Shown here: positions 29,001 to 39,113 of the stretch, piece by piece
Layout: each line of letters opens with the position of its first letter
How positions within the stretch are numbered: the first letter of the stretch is position 1
From: Bacillus sp. (in: firmicutes)
GTDB lineage: Bacteria; Bacillota; Bacilli; Bacillales; Cytobacillaceae
Assembly: GCA_011524525.1 (NCBI GenBank)
Contig: WTKE01000108.1
Coordinates: 120,550 to 184,549 of the forward strand
Direction of reading: 5' to 3'
Length of the DNA stretch: 64,000 nt
Made by a program: the position numbers and the translations under genes
The notes under the pieces: generated by a model
What the model was told of the DNA's origin: nothing
The model's input: only the letters and a program-made list of their open reading frames with translations
Databases searched by the model: none

Positions 29001-29027
29001 AGCTTGCAGGGATAAACTCTGCAAGCT
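29001..29027 (-). terminator. Terminator-like hairpin upstream of the AraC gene
   Basis: Minus strand AGCTTGCAG AGTTTATCC CTGCAAGCT TTTATATT. Confidence 0.5.
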
Positions 29028-29325
29028 CATTTTTCTCTATGCTATTATGTTTTCAACATAACCGGACCTAGTGACCGACCCCCAGTGGAGGAAAGCATAT
29101 TGCTAATGATGGTCGCTTATTCACCTGTGCTCCACAAACACAAAATTAATTCTCATAGACTATGATTAACTCTGAATAATCTAGTAAATATTGGAATATG
29201 ACTTTATATGGATGTGTTATAATGAATGGACTGAAGGATGTAAGCAGTTATCTTAAATTCTTGAAAAAACAAAAACCAGAATCCTTATTCAACTGGAAAT
29301 AATTTGTATTTTCGTGGGTGGTAAT

Positions 29326-29763
29326 ATGAAAATTTCAATAGAAGAAATAAGCAAAGAACTTGGCGAAGAAATCCTCATTAGATGTCATGAAGTAGATGAT
29401 GAAATACATGAAATCGTAAACAAGCTGGAATCTCATGACCCCACTATACTCGGATATCAAAATGATAGAGTTCACCGGATTAAACTTAGTGAAATCTATT
29501 ATTTCGAGGCAGTTGACGGAAAGGTTTTTGGTTATGGTAAGGATAGCGTTTTTGAGGTAAAACAAAAGCTTTATGAGCTAGAGGTATTATGCACGGGAAA
29601 GAACTGTTTTCGTTCATCCAAATCTACTATTTTAAACATAGCTAAAATTTCATCTATATATCCGTCCATAAGCGGCCGATTCGAAGCGGTGCTTGATAAC
29701 GGGGAACGTGCGGTCGTTTCAAGACAGTATGTGCCTGTCCTAAAAAAAATGCTCGGCTTGTAG
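29326..29763 (+). CDS. LytTR-domain DNA-binding regulator
   Basis: HRIKLSEIYYFEAVDGKVFGYGKDSVFEVKQKLYELE...RSSKSTILNIAKISSIYPSISGRFEAVLDNGERAVVSRQYV. Confidence 0.92.
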   Translation: MKISIEEISKELGEEILIRCHEVDDEIHEIVNKLESHDPTILGYQNDRVHRIKLSEIYYFEAVDGKVFGYGKDSVFEVKQKLYELEVLCTGKNCFRSSKSTILNIAKISSIYPSISGRFEAVLDNGERAVVSRQYVPVLKKMLGL

Positions 29764-29775
29764 AAGGAGGATCAT

Positions 29776-30216
29776 ATGAGACTTACTGATATTGTACAAA
29801 AGATGATAAAGGATTTTTTGATTATCTTTGCATCTATTATCATGATAATTACATTTTTACGACAAATGTATTATCCCAATCTGGCCTTTGATTTGAAGTC
29901 GATATATATTATTATGGCCTTTTCATTGATAAGTGCATTAATGGGATTTATTTTATATTCTCCTGATGATATAAGCGAGAAAAAAATGCGCATAAAAATA
30001 GTCACTCATTTTTTTACTTTGGAGATTCTTTTGATTGCCCTGGGCAGCATTTTTGGTATTGTGAATAGTGTATTAGATGGGGTCATACTTGCTCTGCAAA
30101 TTGCAGTTATCTATATCATCGTTCGTCTGCTGTCATGGCAAAAGGATAAAAAAGAAGCCCAAAAAATCAATGAAAAACTAAAGGCATTCAAGAAAGACAT
30201 TTCAATAAAATCATAA
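29776..30216 (+). CDS. DUF3021 membrane protein (LytTR partner)
   Basis: Four-TM protein directly downstream of the LytTR regulator, typical LytTR/DUF3021 pairing. Confidence 0.8.
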   Translation: MRLTDIVQKMIKDFLIIFASIIMIITFLRQMYYPNLAFDLKSIYIIMAFSLISALMGFILYSPDDISEKKMRIKIVTHFFTLEILLIALGSIFGIVNSVLDGVILALQIAVIYIIVRLLSWQKDKKEAQKINEKLKAFKKDISIKS

Positions 30217-30248
30217 AACAGCTGTAGTAGACAACAGATTATTTTGCG

Positions 30249-31691
30249 GTGAACTTTTTAGTTTTACCGCTCTTTTTTGCATCTTATTTGCTTCTGGATA
30301 CAACTTACCGATTTTCCATATACTTCCATTCAGTCGTTTATTATGATGAATTCATAAAAATGATTGAAGAGAGAGGGAGTCACTCTATGGGAACTTTATT
30401 ATTATTGATCGCTTTGATTTTCGAGATTAGTTTTGCCATCTACTGTATCGTTACTAAGGAAAACCATAATAAAGTAAAGAATTTGATTAGAATTAATATA
30501 TTTATAGCCTTTATCATTTTCATCATTTCACCTGTGATCGTGTGGAGCTTCCGCTGGGTTATGCTTGCTATACTGCTCTTCATTTTAGCAGTAAAGGGAA
30601 CGATTTCTCTTATCCGCAACAGAACAAATACACAAATTTACAAAACTTCTAAAATAATGTGGAAGTCCATTATGATGATGGTGGCCTTGGTATTTGCACT
30701 AGCCCCTGCCATTGTTTTTCCGCAGCATCAATTACCAAAAGTAACAGGTGATTATCAAGTCTCAACCGCTACTTATACTTATGTTGATAAAAACCGTATC
30801 GAAGAATTTACAAACACGGGGGACAACAGATTTGTTAATGTGGAATTTTGGTATCCTGAAAATGCAAAAGGGACCTACCCTCTTTTGGTGTTTTCACATG
30901 GAGCATCTGGGATTAAAACAAGTAATACCTCCACCTATACGGAACTTGCAAGTCACGGCTATGTTGTTGTTTCCATTGATCACCCGTATCACTCCTTTTT
31001 TACAGCTTCAGAGGATGGAACAAAGACATTAATCAATTCCGATTATCATCTTGAAGTCAGCAACGCCAATAAAGATGGCGTTTACATGAAGGAAGAACTT
31101 TATGGACTCATTCAAAAATGGATGAAACTGCGAACAGATGATATGAATTTTGTTATTGATACGATCCTTGCAAAAGCCAAAAGTGACAATGCACCCGTTT
31201 ATTCACTTATCGATACAGAGAAAATTGGTGTGTTCGGGCACTCGATGGGCGGGGCAGCAAGTGTTTGGCTAGGCAGAGAACGTGATGATATACGTGCAGT
31301 TGTCAATATTGATGCACCGTTCTTTAGTGAGCTTGTTTATAATAAAGAAATCGATGATTATGTGGCAAGTGACGTAACATTCACGACCCCACTTCTCAAC
31401 ATTTATTCTGATGATGTTTGGGGACAACTAGACATAAACTCCACTTATGTTGCAAACAAACTCAATAATGAACCATTCAAAGACGCCTATACTGTTCACT
31501 TCGAAGGGGCAAAACATTTAAGTTTGACCGATTTACCACTTTTCTCTCCTATCCTGGCAAGTATACTGCAAGGCGGAAAAGCGAACATTGATAAATATTA
31601 CAGCATTGAAACGGCAAATGAACTAATCCTTAAATTTTTCGACTATGAATTAAAGGGGATTGGCCATTTCTCCCCCAAAGAAACATATTGA
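30249..31691 (+). CDS. Membrane-anchored alpha/beta hydrolase (PAF-acetylhydrolase/dienelactone-hydrolase-like)
   Basis: N-terminal TMs, then YPLLVFSHGASG, HGYVVVSIDHPYHS, IGVFGHSMGGAAS (GxSxG), GAKHLSLTD. Confidence 0.85.
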   Translation: MNFLVLPLFFASYLLLDTTYRFSIYFHSVVYYDEFIKMIEERGSHSMGTLLLLIALIFEISFAIYCIVTKENHNKVKNLIRINIFIAFIIFIISPVIVWSFRWVMLAILLFILAVKGTISLIRNRTNTQIYKTSKIMWKSIMMMVALVFALAPAIVFPQHQLPKVTGDYQVSTATYTYVDKNRIEEFTNTGDNRFVNVEFWYPENAKGTYPLLVFSHGASGIKTSNTSTYTELASHGYVVVSIDHPYHSFFTASEDGTKTLINSDYHLEVSNANKDGVYMKEELYGLIQKWMKLRTDDMNFVIDTILAKAKSDNAPVYSLIDTEKIGVFGHSMGGAASVWLGRERDDIRAVVNIDAPFFSELVYNKEIDDYVASDVTFTTPLLNIYSDDVWGQLDINSTYVANKLNNEPFKDAYTVHFEGAKHLSLTDLPLFSPILASILQGGKANIDKYYSIETANELILKFFDYELKGIGHFSPKETY

Positions 31692-31769
31692 TTATAACAA
31701 GACCCCATAATGCATCAAAATTAGTTCTCTTGGATTTTTCAAATAAGATGTCTTGTCCTTACTCGAGTA

Positions 31770-31975
31770 GCCGCAAAAGGAAATAAGCGGAGATATTTCC
31801 GTTAAATGCAGAATGGAGCTCGTTTCGGAGTAAATAAAGGAAGGATTTCCGCTTATGCAAAGAAAAATCTCCCCTTTTCGAATTTTTCGAGCGAATAGGC
31901 GGAATCTCTCCTTCTATTAAAGCTTTTTCTAATTATTATTACTAATTAAGCGGAATTTCTCCGTCTATTAGCTTG
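31770..31975. repeat. Intergenic cluster of AAGCGGAnAT...TCCGnTTA inverted-repeat units
   Basis: aataagcggagatatttccgttaaa; ggaaggatttccgcttatg; aattaagcggaatttctccgtctatta. Confidence 0.5.
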
Positions 31976-32079
31976 AGTGCTTTACCAGAAAGACTACTCT
32001 GATATATTAGCAGGTTTGATAAAAGTCTAATTTAATAAAAGAATGTAAATCCTCCTGATAAAATAACTGGAATTTTAAT

Positions 32080-32598
32080 TTAGAAAACCATAGAGTTTTC
32101 ATTTTTCCAGACATGATTAAAAAGCCAAGATTTAAGTATATACATGGTTACAATAAAGATAATCACATTTCTCCAAATAATGCTGATTTTCCCATCCCTC
32201 GGCTGGACAATCCCCATAGAAACAATATTCCAAAACCATTTCTGATTGATGATTTTTTGTTTCTGGGTTCCTTCATCTATGTTTTGCCTTTTCTTATTTA
32301 CATGTCTAGCCCATAGTAAAACGATAATAATATCTGCAATGGAGGCAGCAATCACTGCTGTCATAGCAAACTGTTTTGACGGTTTCCAACCTTCAGATTC
32401 TAATTCCTGTTGTTTTAGAATTTCTTGTTTTTTTTCGTATGCAGCCAGTTCTGATTTAAACTCATTTGAGAATTTGCTAACATCTGAGTCTTCCTTAATC
32501 CCTTCTACATCTAAACTTTTCACAGCGAGAAGGAGTGAGCAAAACAACAATACATAAATCAGGAAAAATAATGCTATTTTCTTTTTTGAAGATTCCAT
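32080..32598 (-). CDS. Hypothetical membrane protein
   Basis: TM segments at N-terminus, middle and C-terminus; no recognised domain. Confidence 0.6.
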   Translation of the reverse strand: MESSKKKIALFFLIYVLLFCSLLLAVKSLDVEGIKEDSDVSKFSNEFKSELAAYEKKQEILKQQELESEGWKPSKQFAMTAVIAASIADIIIVLLWARHVNKKRQNIDEGTQKQKIINQKWFWNIVSMGIVQPRDGKISIIWRNVIIFIVTMYILKSWLFNHVWKNENSMVF

Positions 32599-32820
32599 GT
32601 CTTTGTCCTCTCCTATAAAGAACTAATATCATCTTATTTTACCATTTATTACCCTTTTCCGGATAAAAATAGTAATAATAAACTAATTCGTGGCCTTGAC
32701 CAATACTTCAATAAACATAGGTAGCAAATCCTCCTTAAGTTAGATCTGACGAAATATTGACATCATACAAAGCATCAACCTGAATGTACTAGGAAAATCT
32801 AATGAGTAGGAGGGATTGCT

Positions 32821-34035
32821 GTGCCCAAAAAAACTTTATTACTTATTATACTTTTCGCCTTTCCGTTCATCTCTGTAACGCACGCAGAAGTGCCAATTAA
32901 GGCAGCATTTGTTCGTGAACACCAGTTATGGATGAAAGAGGGAGATCAAGAAATACAGCTTACCATAGATAAATATGTCTATTCACCCCAGTGGTCCCAT
33001 GATGGTAGATTTATTGCTTACATTGACGGTGATGAGCATGGAGAGAAGTCTAACTTGTGGATCTATGATACAAAGAAGAAAGAAAATTATGAACCATATT
33101 CTAACATCGAAACTTCTTCTTTTGCTTGGTCTCCTATTTCCAATGAGCTAGCTTATTTATCAGGATGGGTATTAAATGTTACAAAGATGAAGGGTGACCG
33201 ACCATATGGATTTGAAAATGTGTCGTTGGGAGTTAGTGGTTTTGAATGGTATCCAAATGGGAAAGAGTTTATTGTTTCAACTAGCTCAAATCGCCTTCCC
33301 ACAGGCTGGGAGCCAGTTAAGTTGTACCATATTCCAAAGGACATGAACCTTAATGAGAAAAAAGCCAATCTATTGTACTCAATTCATATTGATGAAAATC
33401 ATTTATTTGCTGTTGATTTCGATGACTTTAAGTGGAGTTATGACGGAAAGTGGGTCAGCTTTCTCGGCACGCCAACACCTTCTTGGGCTATGGACAGTAA
33501 TCCTTTATGTGTTCTATCTTCAGATGGAAAAGTGTTCAAGGATGTTGGTAGGATGTTAGGATTTAGTGACTGGTTTAAGTGGTCACCTCAAGCAAATCAA
33601 TTAGCTTATATTTCAGGAGAAGGACGATTTTTTGTTGAGAATAAAATTACAAAAATTGCTGATATAGAGGCTTCTACTAAACAGGTAGATTATACACCAA
33701 AGAGTTACGTTGACCTAGATTTGGAATGGCGTTCCCCTTCCAAAGTAATTGTCGCACGCGCTCAAGAGAACAAAGCGTGGAAAGAAGGTCCAGTTCCCAC
33801 CATGTTCACCACTCTGTATGAAATAGATTTAGATTCAGGGATTCAGAAACAAATCACATTCCCAAAAGAAAATGAATTAGATGTGGAACCACAGGTAGCT
33901 GGCTCCTACCTCACATGGGTACGTAGACAAGGTGATATGCAAAAAGGTGATGTTTGGATAAAGGAAGATAAGCAGAAAGAAGCAAATGTCTGGATAAAAA
34001 ATATAGATTTTTCACCTGCTTTATTTAAGAAGTAA
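32821..34035 (+). CDS. Exported TolB/WD40-like beta-propeller protein
   Basis: Signal peptide, repeated YSPQWSHDGRFIAYIDG / SFAWSPISNELAYLSG / FKWSPQANQLAYIS blades. Confidence 0.75.
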   Translation: MPKKTLLLIILFAFPFISVTHAEVPIKAAFVREHQLWMKEGDQEIQLTIDKYVYSPQWSHDGRFIAYIDGDEHGEKSNLWIYDTKKKENYEPYSNIETSSFAWSPISNELAYLSGWVLNVTKMKGDRPYGFENVSLGVSGFEWYPNGKEFIVSTSSNRLPTGWEPVKLYHIPKDMNLNEKKANLLYSIHIDENHLFAVDFDDFKWSYDGKWVSFLGTPTPSWAMDSNPLCVLSSDGKVFKDVGRMLGFSDWFKWSPQANQLAYISGEGRFFVENKITKIADIEASTKQVDYTPKSYVDLDLEWRSPSKVIVARAQENKAWKEGPVPTMFTTLYEIDLDSGIQKQITFPKENELDVEPQVAGSYLTWVRRQGDMQKGDVWIKEDKQKEANVWIKNIDFSPALFKK

Positions 34036-34085
34036 CCCGTGAGCATAAGTGTTCCAAACCGAAGAATATAGCACCAGAAATCAGG

Positions 34086-34112
34086 CAGCCCATTTTGGAC
34101 TGCTTTTATGTT
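34086..34112 (+). terminator. Terminator-like hairpin
   Basis: GGCAGCCCATTTTGGACTGCTTTTATG. Confidence 0.5.
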
Positions 34113-34123
34113 TCAGAAAAGCA

Positions 34124-34612
34124 TTATTTTTTTACAATCGGTATATAAATATCGAAATGGGGGTCATTTGGGTCACCATCAACTGGGTAATATTCATGTT
34201 TAATTGGCATATATGGATCATAATAATCTACACCAACCTCTCTATAAGCGGTATAGTCACTATCAAATAGCCATTGATGTAAGTCCGTATATGTCTTTTG
34301 TATATCTTTACCTTTGTTATGTGTGGTCTTCACGTACATCCATTCAGGAATTCTGATTTCAATCATTCCATCAGGAATCACCTGCTCCTCATTCACTTCA
34401 TATACAGCGTAATGTGCGAACCCGTTTTCAACTACATGATAAGATAGACCCAATTGGACACTAGGAATCACCTTATGCTCTAATTCATCTGCTCGGTCTA
34501 TACTTTGTTGAATGACCTTTTTTAAATTCGGTACGATTTCCGAAAATGTCCCCTCCCATTTTAATCCAACTGCCCGATAGGCTGGTAAAGTTAAAATTTT
34601 ATAGTTCATCAT
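34124..34612 (-). CDS. GyrI-like/effector-binding domain protein
   Basis: LPAYRAVGLKWEGTFSEI...IEIRIPEWMYVKTTHNKGKDIQKTYTDLHQWLFDSDYTAYREVGVDYYDPYMP...FDIYIPIVKK. Confidence 0.7.
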   Translation of the reverse strand: MMNYKILTLPAYRAVGLKWEGTFSEIVPNLKKVIQQSIDRADELEHKVIPSVQLGLSYHVVENGFAHYAVYEVNEEQVIPDGMIEIRIPEWMYVKTTHNKGKDIQKTYTDLHQWLFDSDYTAYREVGVDYYDPYMPIKHEYYPVDGDPNDPHFDIYIPIVKK

Positions 34613-35038
34613 ATTTCCTCCTAGATTTTTATTTCACAAAAGAAGCTGGTTTAATTAGGAGCAGTATGTCTGAAAGAATCCCTTCTAACCGCCTTATTTT
34701 ATAGTAATTGTTCTTTAAGATAGCTAAATTTTCCTAAAGAAATAAAGCCTTTTTTTCAATCCCACGACGTCTGCACCAACCGATACTATCGAAAGCATCT
34801 GTAAATCAATAGAAAGGCAATACCACTTCTAAATCAGTTAAAGGCCTGATACTTTTATAGCCTTCCTTATATACCGATAGCATTTTTAGTTAAAAAACAA
34901 ATTTTGTATAGCTACAAAGACAATTAATGCACTAAGCATTAGTTATGTCTTCATCCTTCATTCCACCCTCTGAATAACATTACATCCAAATTATGCCTTA
35001 TTGAGAAATTAAAAAGGTAGAACTTCACTGTGTAAAAT

Positions 35039-35626
35039 TCAGACCCTTAGCGAGCCACGGAATCCTCTGGCAGCATAGTAAGAATCGGCACCGTTATGAT
35101 ACACGAAGACATGTCCAAAGCGACAGTCGCAAAAAAGTGCCCCACCAAGTTCTCTTATAGCAGAGGGGGTTTGTACCCAGCTTGATGTTTTCAAATCAAA
35201 ATTCCCAAGCTTCTGCAATTCGCGGTATTGTTCCTCTGTTAATAGTTCAATGCCCATGTCAGTCGCCATATCGATTACGTTATTTTCTGGCTTATGATTT
35301 TTCCTTGACTCCAGTGCTGCACGGTCGTAACAAACACTTCTACGACCTTTAGGACTTTCCGCTGAACAATCATAAAAAAGATACTCGTCCTTTTCCTGAT
35401 CATACCCAACCACATCTGGTTCACCACCAGTTCTTTCCATTTCATGAAGCGACCACAGTTTTTCTGTATTCACCTCTAGCTTTGCCTGGATGTTATCCCA
35501 TTCAAGACCTTCGTGGCGGTTTATGTTTTTTTCAAAACGAGCTTTCAATACTTTTAATATGTCTTCACGTTGTTCTTGTGACAATTCCTTATTATTTCTG
35601 ATGGCATTTTCCTTTGTCATATTCAT
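35039..35626 (-). CDS. DUF4256 family protein
   Basis: LWSLHEMERTGGEPDVVGYDQEKDEYLFYDCSAESPKGRRSVCYDRAALESRK...LGGALFCDCRFGHVFVYHNGADSYYAARGFRG. Confidence 0.8.
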   Translation of the reverse strand: MNMTKENAIRNNKELSQEQREDILKVLKARFEKNINRHEGLEWDNIQAKLEVNTEKLWSLHEMERTGGEPDVVGYDQEKDEYLFYDCSAESPKGRRSVCYDRAALESRKNHKPENNVIDMATDMGIELLTEEQYRELQKLGNFDLKTSSWVQTPSAIRELGGALFCDCRFGHVFVYHNGADSYYAARGFRGSLRV

Positions 35627-35776
35627 TCCCCTTATTGTTATTACTCATAATGCTTTAAGTATATATCCATATTAATTTAAAAATAAATCGTTTTCAAAAA
35701 TTACTTGGAGAAATAAGATAGGATTCTCCTTTCCCAAATTCCTTTGGTATAGTATTAGAAGTGGAGGGTTGATAAA

Positions 35777-36594
35777 ATGTTTTCCTTGGAATTGTTCAAA
35801 CAATTGCCCGTAAGGATTGTTATAGTGGCAGTGCTGATTATTCTTACCGTTTATTTGATTCGTAAGTCCATCAAGCTTTTCTTTGATAAAACGAGCTTTT
35901 TGGATGAAAATCGTGAAGAGACATTGATGCATTTCGCGTATCAGGTGACAAAGTTAATGGGATTGTTGTTCTTCTTTATTTATGTGCTCAGCCATTTCTT
36001 TAACCTGACTAGGCTTGTTACTGGTTCGGTAGTAGTGGCCGGTGCCCTGGCATTGATTTCCAGCATATTATCCGGGATTATATTATGGGGCTGACGTACT
36101 TGTTTGAACGTCAGATTCACCACGGAGATTATGTGATTATCAATGGAAATCAGCAAGGAAAAATTGAGGAAATCAGCATGCGCCACCTGAAGATTCGCCA
36201 GTTTGACGGCTACCTGTATTCGGTTTCCTATAGCAATATTAATGAACTACATAACGGGAGCAGGGGAAGGCGCCGGGTGAACGAAAGCCTTGTTCTCAGC
36301 TACAGGCAAAATCCAGACGAAGCTTTTAAGGTCATGGAAGAAGTGGCTCAAACCTGCAACGAGAAATACGGAGATTTCTTATTGAAGGATGAACAAGGTC
36401 TTCCCGTGGAGAGCTTCAAATTTAACCAAATCACCGAGTTGAACATTGATTTTAGGGGGCATAGATACTCCATATCCGGACTTGTGAAGGAAGCGGATCT
36501 TGTTGAAGCAAGCAAAAAGGTCAGGTATGAATTGGCCATGGCTGCCTATATGAACAATTTGGAGATGGCAGAAAGCCTTAACATGGGCCATTAA
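35777..36594 (+). pseudogene. Frameshifted MscS-family mechanosensitive channel
   Basis: ORF 35777-36094 carries the N-terminal TMs; the other frame continues FQHIIRDYIMGLTYLFERQIHHGDYVIING... to 36594. Single-nt frameshift near 36050-36058. Confidence 0.75.
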
Positions 36595-36596
36595 CA

Positions 36597-36627
36597 AAAG
36601 GGACGTATGCTCATGCATATGTCCCTT
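36597..36627. terminator. Bidirectional terminator
   Basis: AAGGGACGTATGCTCATGCATATGTCCCTT. Confidence 0.7.
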
Positions 36628-36637
36628 CTTGTTCCAT

Positions 36638-37519
36638 TTATTTGTTCATAAAATGATACACCGCACCAATCATTCCTGCATCATTTCGATGTTTACATGG
36701 AGCAATTTCCACTTTTAAAAACTTCCACCACTCAAGTTTTTCTAGCTTTTCTTGGATTTGTTCTATCAGTCCTTCTCTTGCACTTACTCCTCCACCAATG
36801 AGGATCTTCTGAGGATTTAGAGTCACTGCGAGATTAAAGAGACCGTAACTAACATGCTCCAACCAGTCATGAATGAGCTGTTCCACCTCTTGATTTTCAG
36901 CAGCCTCAGAAAAAATGGACTCTCCCTCAACCTTTACATACTCATCCAAGCCCTTATAGTCTCTATACCTTTTGATCAGACTCGTGGTAGAAGAGTTGGT
37001 ATGAAGCATTTCTTTCCCCTTTTCATCTGCTTTCGTTAGCATAAAGCCAAATTCACCACCGCGGAACGTATGGCCGTGGACAATCTTTCCATTCACCATG
37101 ATCCCTCCGCCAATTCCTGTGCCGATCGTATAGCAAATAAAGTCCTCGCAGCCCACGGCATTTCCGCTCCATCTTTCCGCTAACGCTGAGCAATTCCCAT
37201 CATTCTCAATCTCCACTCGTAAAGGAACCCTAGCTTCAAGGAGCTCCTTAAGATTTTTTTGGTCCAAAGCGATAATGGCTCCTGCTCTCTCGGCAAAACC
37301 GGTGCTTGGATTAATGAAGCCCGGAAGGCTAATAGCAACGCCTTCCACTTCATGATCCTCTTTATATGCCGTAATCGTTTGGACCATATCAGCCAAAAAG
37401 ACCTCTAGGTCATCACAAGTAGTCGAGTAGCTTCCTTTTGTTACAATGGTTCCGTCCTCAAGAACGATACCGTGCTTTACCTTTGTTCCACCCACGTCAA
37501 AAGAAATATACTTTTTCAT
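36638..37519 (-). CDS. ROK-family sugar kinase
   Basis: KYISFDVGGTKVKHGIV, IENDGNCSALAERW, CYTIGTGIGGGIMVNGKI, ILIGGGVS. Confidence 0.88.
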   Translation of the reverse strand: MKKYISFDVGGTKVKHGIVLEDGTIVTKGSYSTTCDDLEVFLADMVQTITAYKEDHEVEGVAISLPGFINPSTGFAERAGAIIALDQKNLKELLEARVPLRVEIENDGNCSALAERWSGNAVGCEDFICYTIGTGIGGGIMVNGKIVHGHTFRGGEFGFMLTKADEKGKEMLHTNSSTTSLIKRYRDYKGLDEYVKVEGESIFSEAAENQEVEQLIHDWLEHVSYGLFNLAVTLNPQKILIGGGVSAREGLIEQIQEKLEKLEWWKFLKVEIAPCKHRNDAGMIGAVYHFMNK

Positions 37520-37544
37520 CCTTATTCTCCTTCAGCCAACGAAC

Positions 37545-39113
37545 TTATAAGTTATATTTTCGAATTAAGTATGTTGGTGTGCAGCTCCAAGCATGGCAAT
37601 AGCTGTTGATTAGATGGCTTCCGTATGGGGAAAACTCTTTGTCTTTCGGGTCATAAAGCTCCCAAAAGGTATCTGCACCATCTTCGATCATTCCACCCCA
37701 GTAGGTTTTCATCTCAGAAATGGCCAGCTCTTTTTCTCCCGCAACCAGTAACGCTTCAATAAAGTGATGATACATATAAGGAGTGGCGATTCCTATCTCT
37801 GGTTTCTCCTCTAACAAATGCTTCATCAATTGCTTACTTTCTTCTTCTGTTACTACTCCAGCTAAAACCATCCAGATTTGACTTGCCCACGAAACTTGTC
37901 GTTCTTGCCCACTTACAAAAAACTGTTGTTCTTCATCCCATAAATACTTCTTCGTTGCATGAACAATCTCCTCTAAACGAGCCGCAACAATTTCCTTCTC
38001 CGCCACATTCAGTTCTTCCATTAAAAAGACGGCTTGTTTCAACGTATAAATCAAAATCGCTTGTGAAGGAGTTTGTTTATTTAAGCCTTGTTGCCAATCG
38101 ATAAAGGACCACCACTCGGAAGAATCTACTAGAATATGATTTTCATCAAGTCTCTCAAGAGCCAGTTCCACTTGACGGTAAGCCGTTGGCCATAATTCTA
38201 TTAACGTTTCTTTGTCTCTTGTGGCTAGATAGTAATCGTGTAAGGTGGATAAAAAGAAAAGTGAGTAGTCAAACAAAAAGGTATCATCAGCAATCAACTG
38301 CGGTTCAATAAATACATTGGCGGACACCTTTCCTTGATCATTCGGTACACCGGCAAAAAGATACAAGCATCTTTTGACTAAATCATTCGTACCAAACGTT
38401 TCATAATTGGCTAGAGCCTGCAAACGTAAATCCCCTAACCAAAGACGGCGGTCACGCTTCGGTCCATCTTCAAACACGTCCTGCATACAATCCGCTAATG
38501 TTTTAATACTAACTTCATCCATTTTTTGCAACAGAGAGTCTGGATGTCCTAAGGCTTCTACCGCTTCCAGATTAGCCGACGTGACGGCTCTACATTCAAT
38601 ATCCTCGAACATAACTTGGTATTTTTGCGAAGTCGCTAGGACCTCAAACTTCACGTATCTAAAAGCATATCTGCGTGGAAGAGCAATCGTTGCGGGCAAG
38701 ACATCTACAAAAATGGTCTCCTCCTGTAGCCAAGCACTGCTTAACCAGCCATCATAATTTTCAAATGGTTCACCCATTTCTACTGGCATTTCACCAATCG
38801 TCAGCTTCAGTTTTAACGGGGCATCCGGCGGGCTTCCCACCGGACGAACACGAAAGTTTAGGTATCCCACTTGGTGGTCCCCAAAATCAACGATAAAGGA
38901 ATCACCTTTCTTGAATTCTTGTTTTTGCAATTCATCAACAGAAGAGGCATGCTCCACCTTCCAACCATGCATCACATCAGAATTGGGAATCACCTGAACG
39001 AGTGCTGTTGGCTTTACCACATTACTTTTTAAAACGGGCTTTAACCGGTGAGCTTCTTCAATAAAGGCTTTATTTTTTACAACAATATGATCTCTAAGCT
39101 TTTGTGTACTCAT
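37545..39113 (-). CDS. GH78-like (alpha-L-rhamnosidase superfamily) protein with a variant catalytic motif
   Basis: Six-hairpin-like protein; DGPKRDRRLWLGDLRLQALANYETFG, HLINSYCHAWSCTPTYLI; overlaps the upstream GH78 gene. Confidence 0.8.
   Translation of the reverse strand: MSTQKLRDHIVVKNKAFIEEAHRLKPVLKSNVVKPTALVQVIPNSDVMHGWKVEHASSVDELQKQEFKKGDSFIVDFGDHQVGYLNFRVRPVGSPPDAPLKLKLTIGEMPVEMGEPFENYDGWLSSAWLQEETIFVDVLPATIALPRRYAFRYVKFEVLATSQKYQVMFEDIECRAVTSANLEAVEALGHPDSLLQKMDEVSIKTLADCMQDVFEDGPKRDRRLWLGDLRLQALANYETFGTNDLVKRCLYLFAGVPNDQGKVSANVFIEPQLIADDTFLFDYSLFFLSTLHDYYLATRDKETLIELWPTAYRQVELALERLDENHILVDSSEWWSFIDWQQGLNKQTPSQAILIYTLKQAVFLMEELNVAEKEIVAARLEEIVHATKKYLWDEEQQFFVSGQERQVSWASQIWMVLAGVVTEEESKQLMKHLLEEKPEIGIATPYMYHHFIEALLVAGEKELAISEMKTYWGGMIEDGADTFWELYDPKDKEFSPYGSHLINSYCHAWSCTPTYLIRKYNL

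Noticed and set aside
34620-35038. Possible ncRNA in the 400-bp intergenic region
   Set aside because: No recognisable riboswitch, terminator or conserved structure found by eye.
36085-36594. Independent gene starting at 36085
   Set aside because: No RBS; the reading frame upstream of this ATG still encodes MscS sequence (FQHIIRDYI), so it is the second half of one frameshifted gene.
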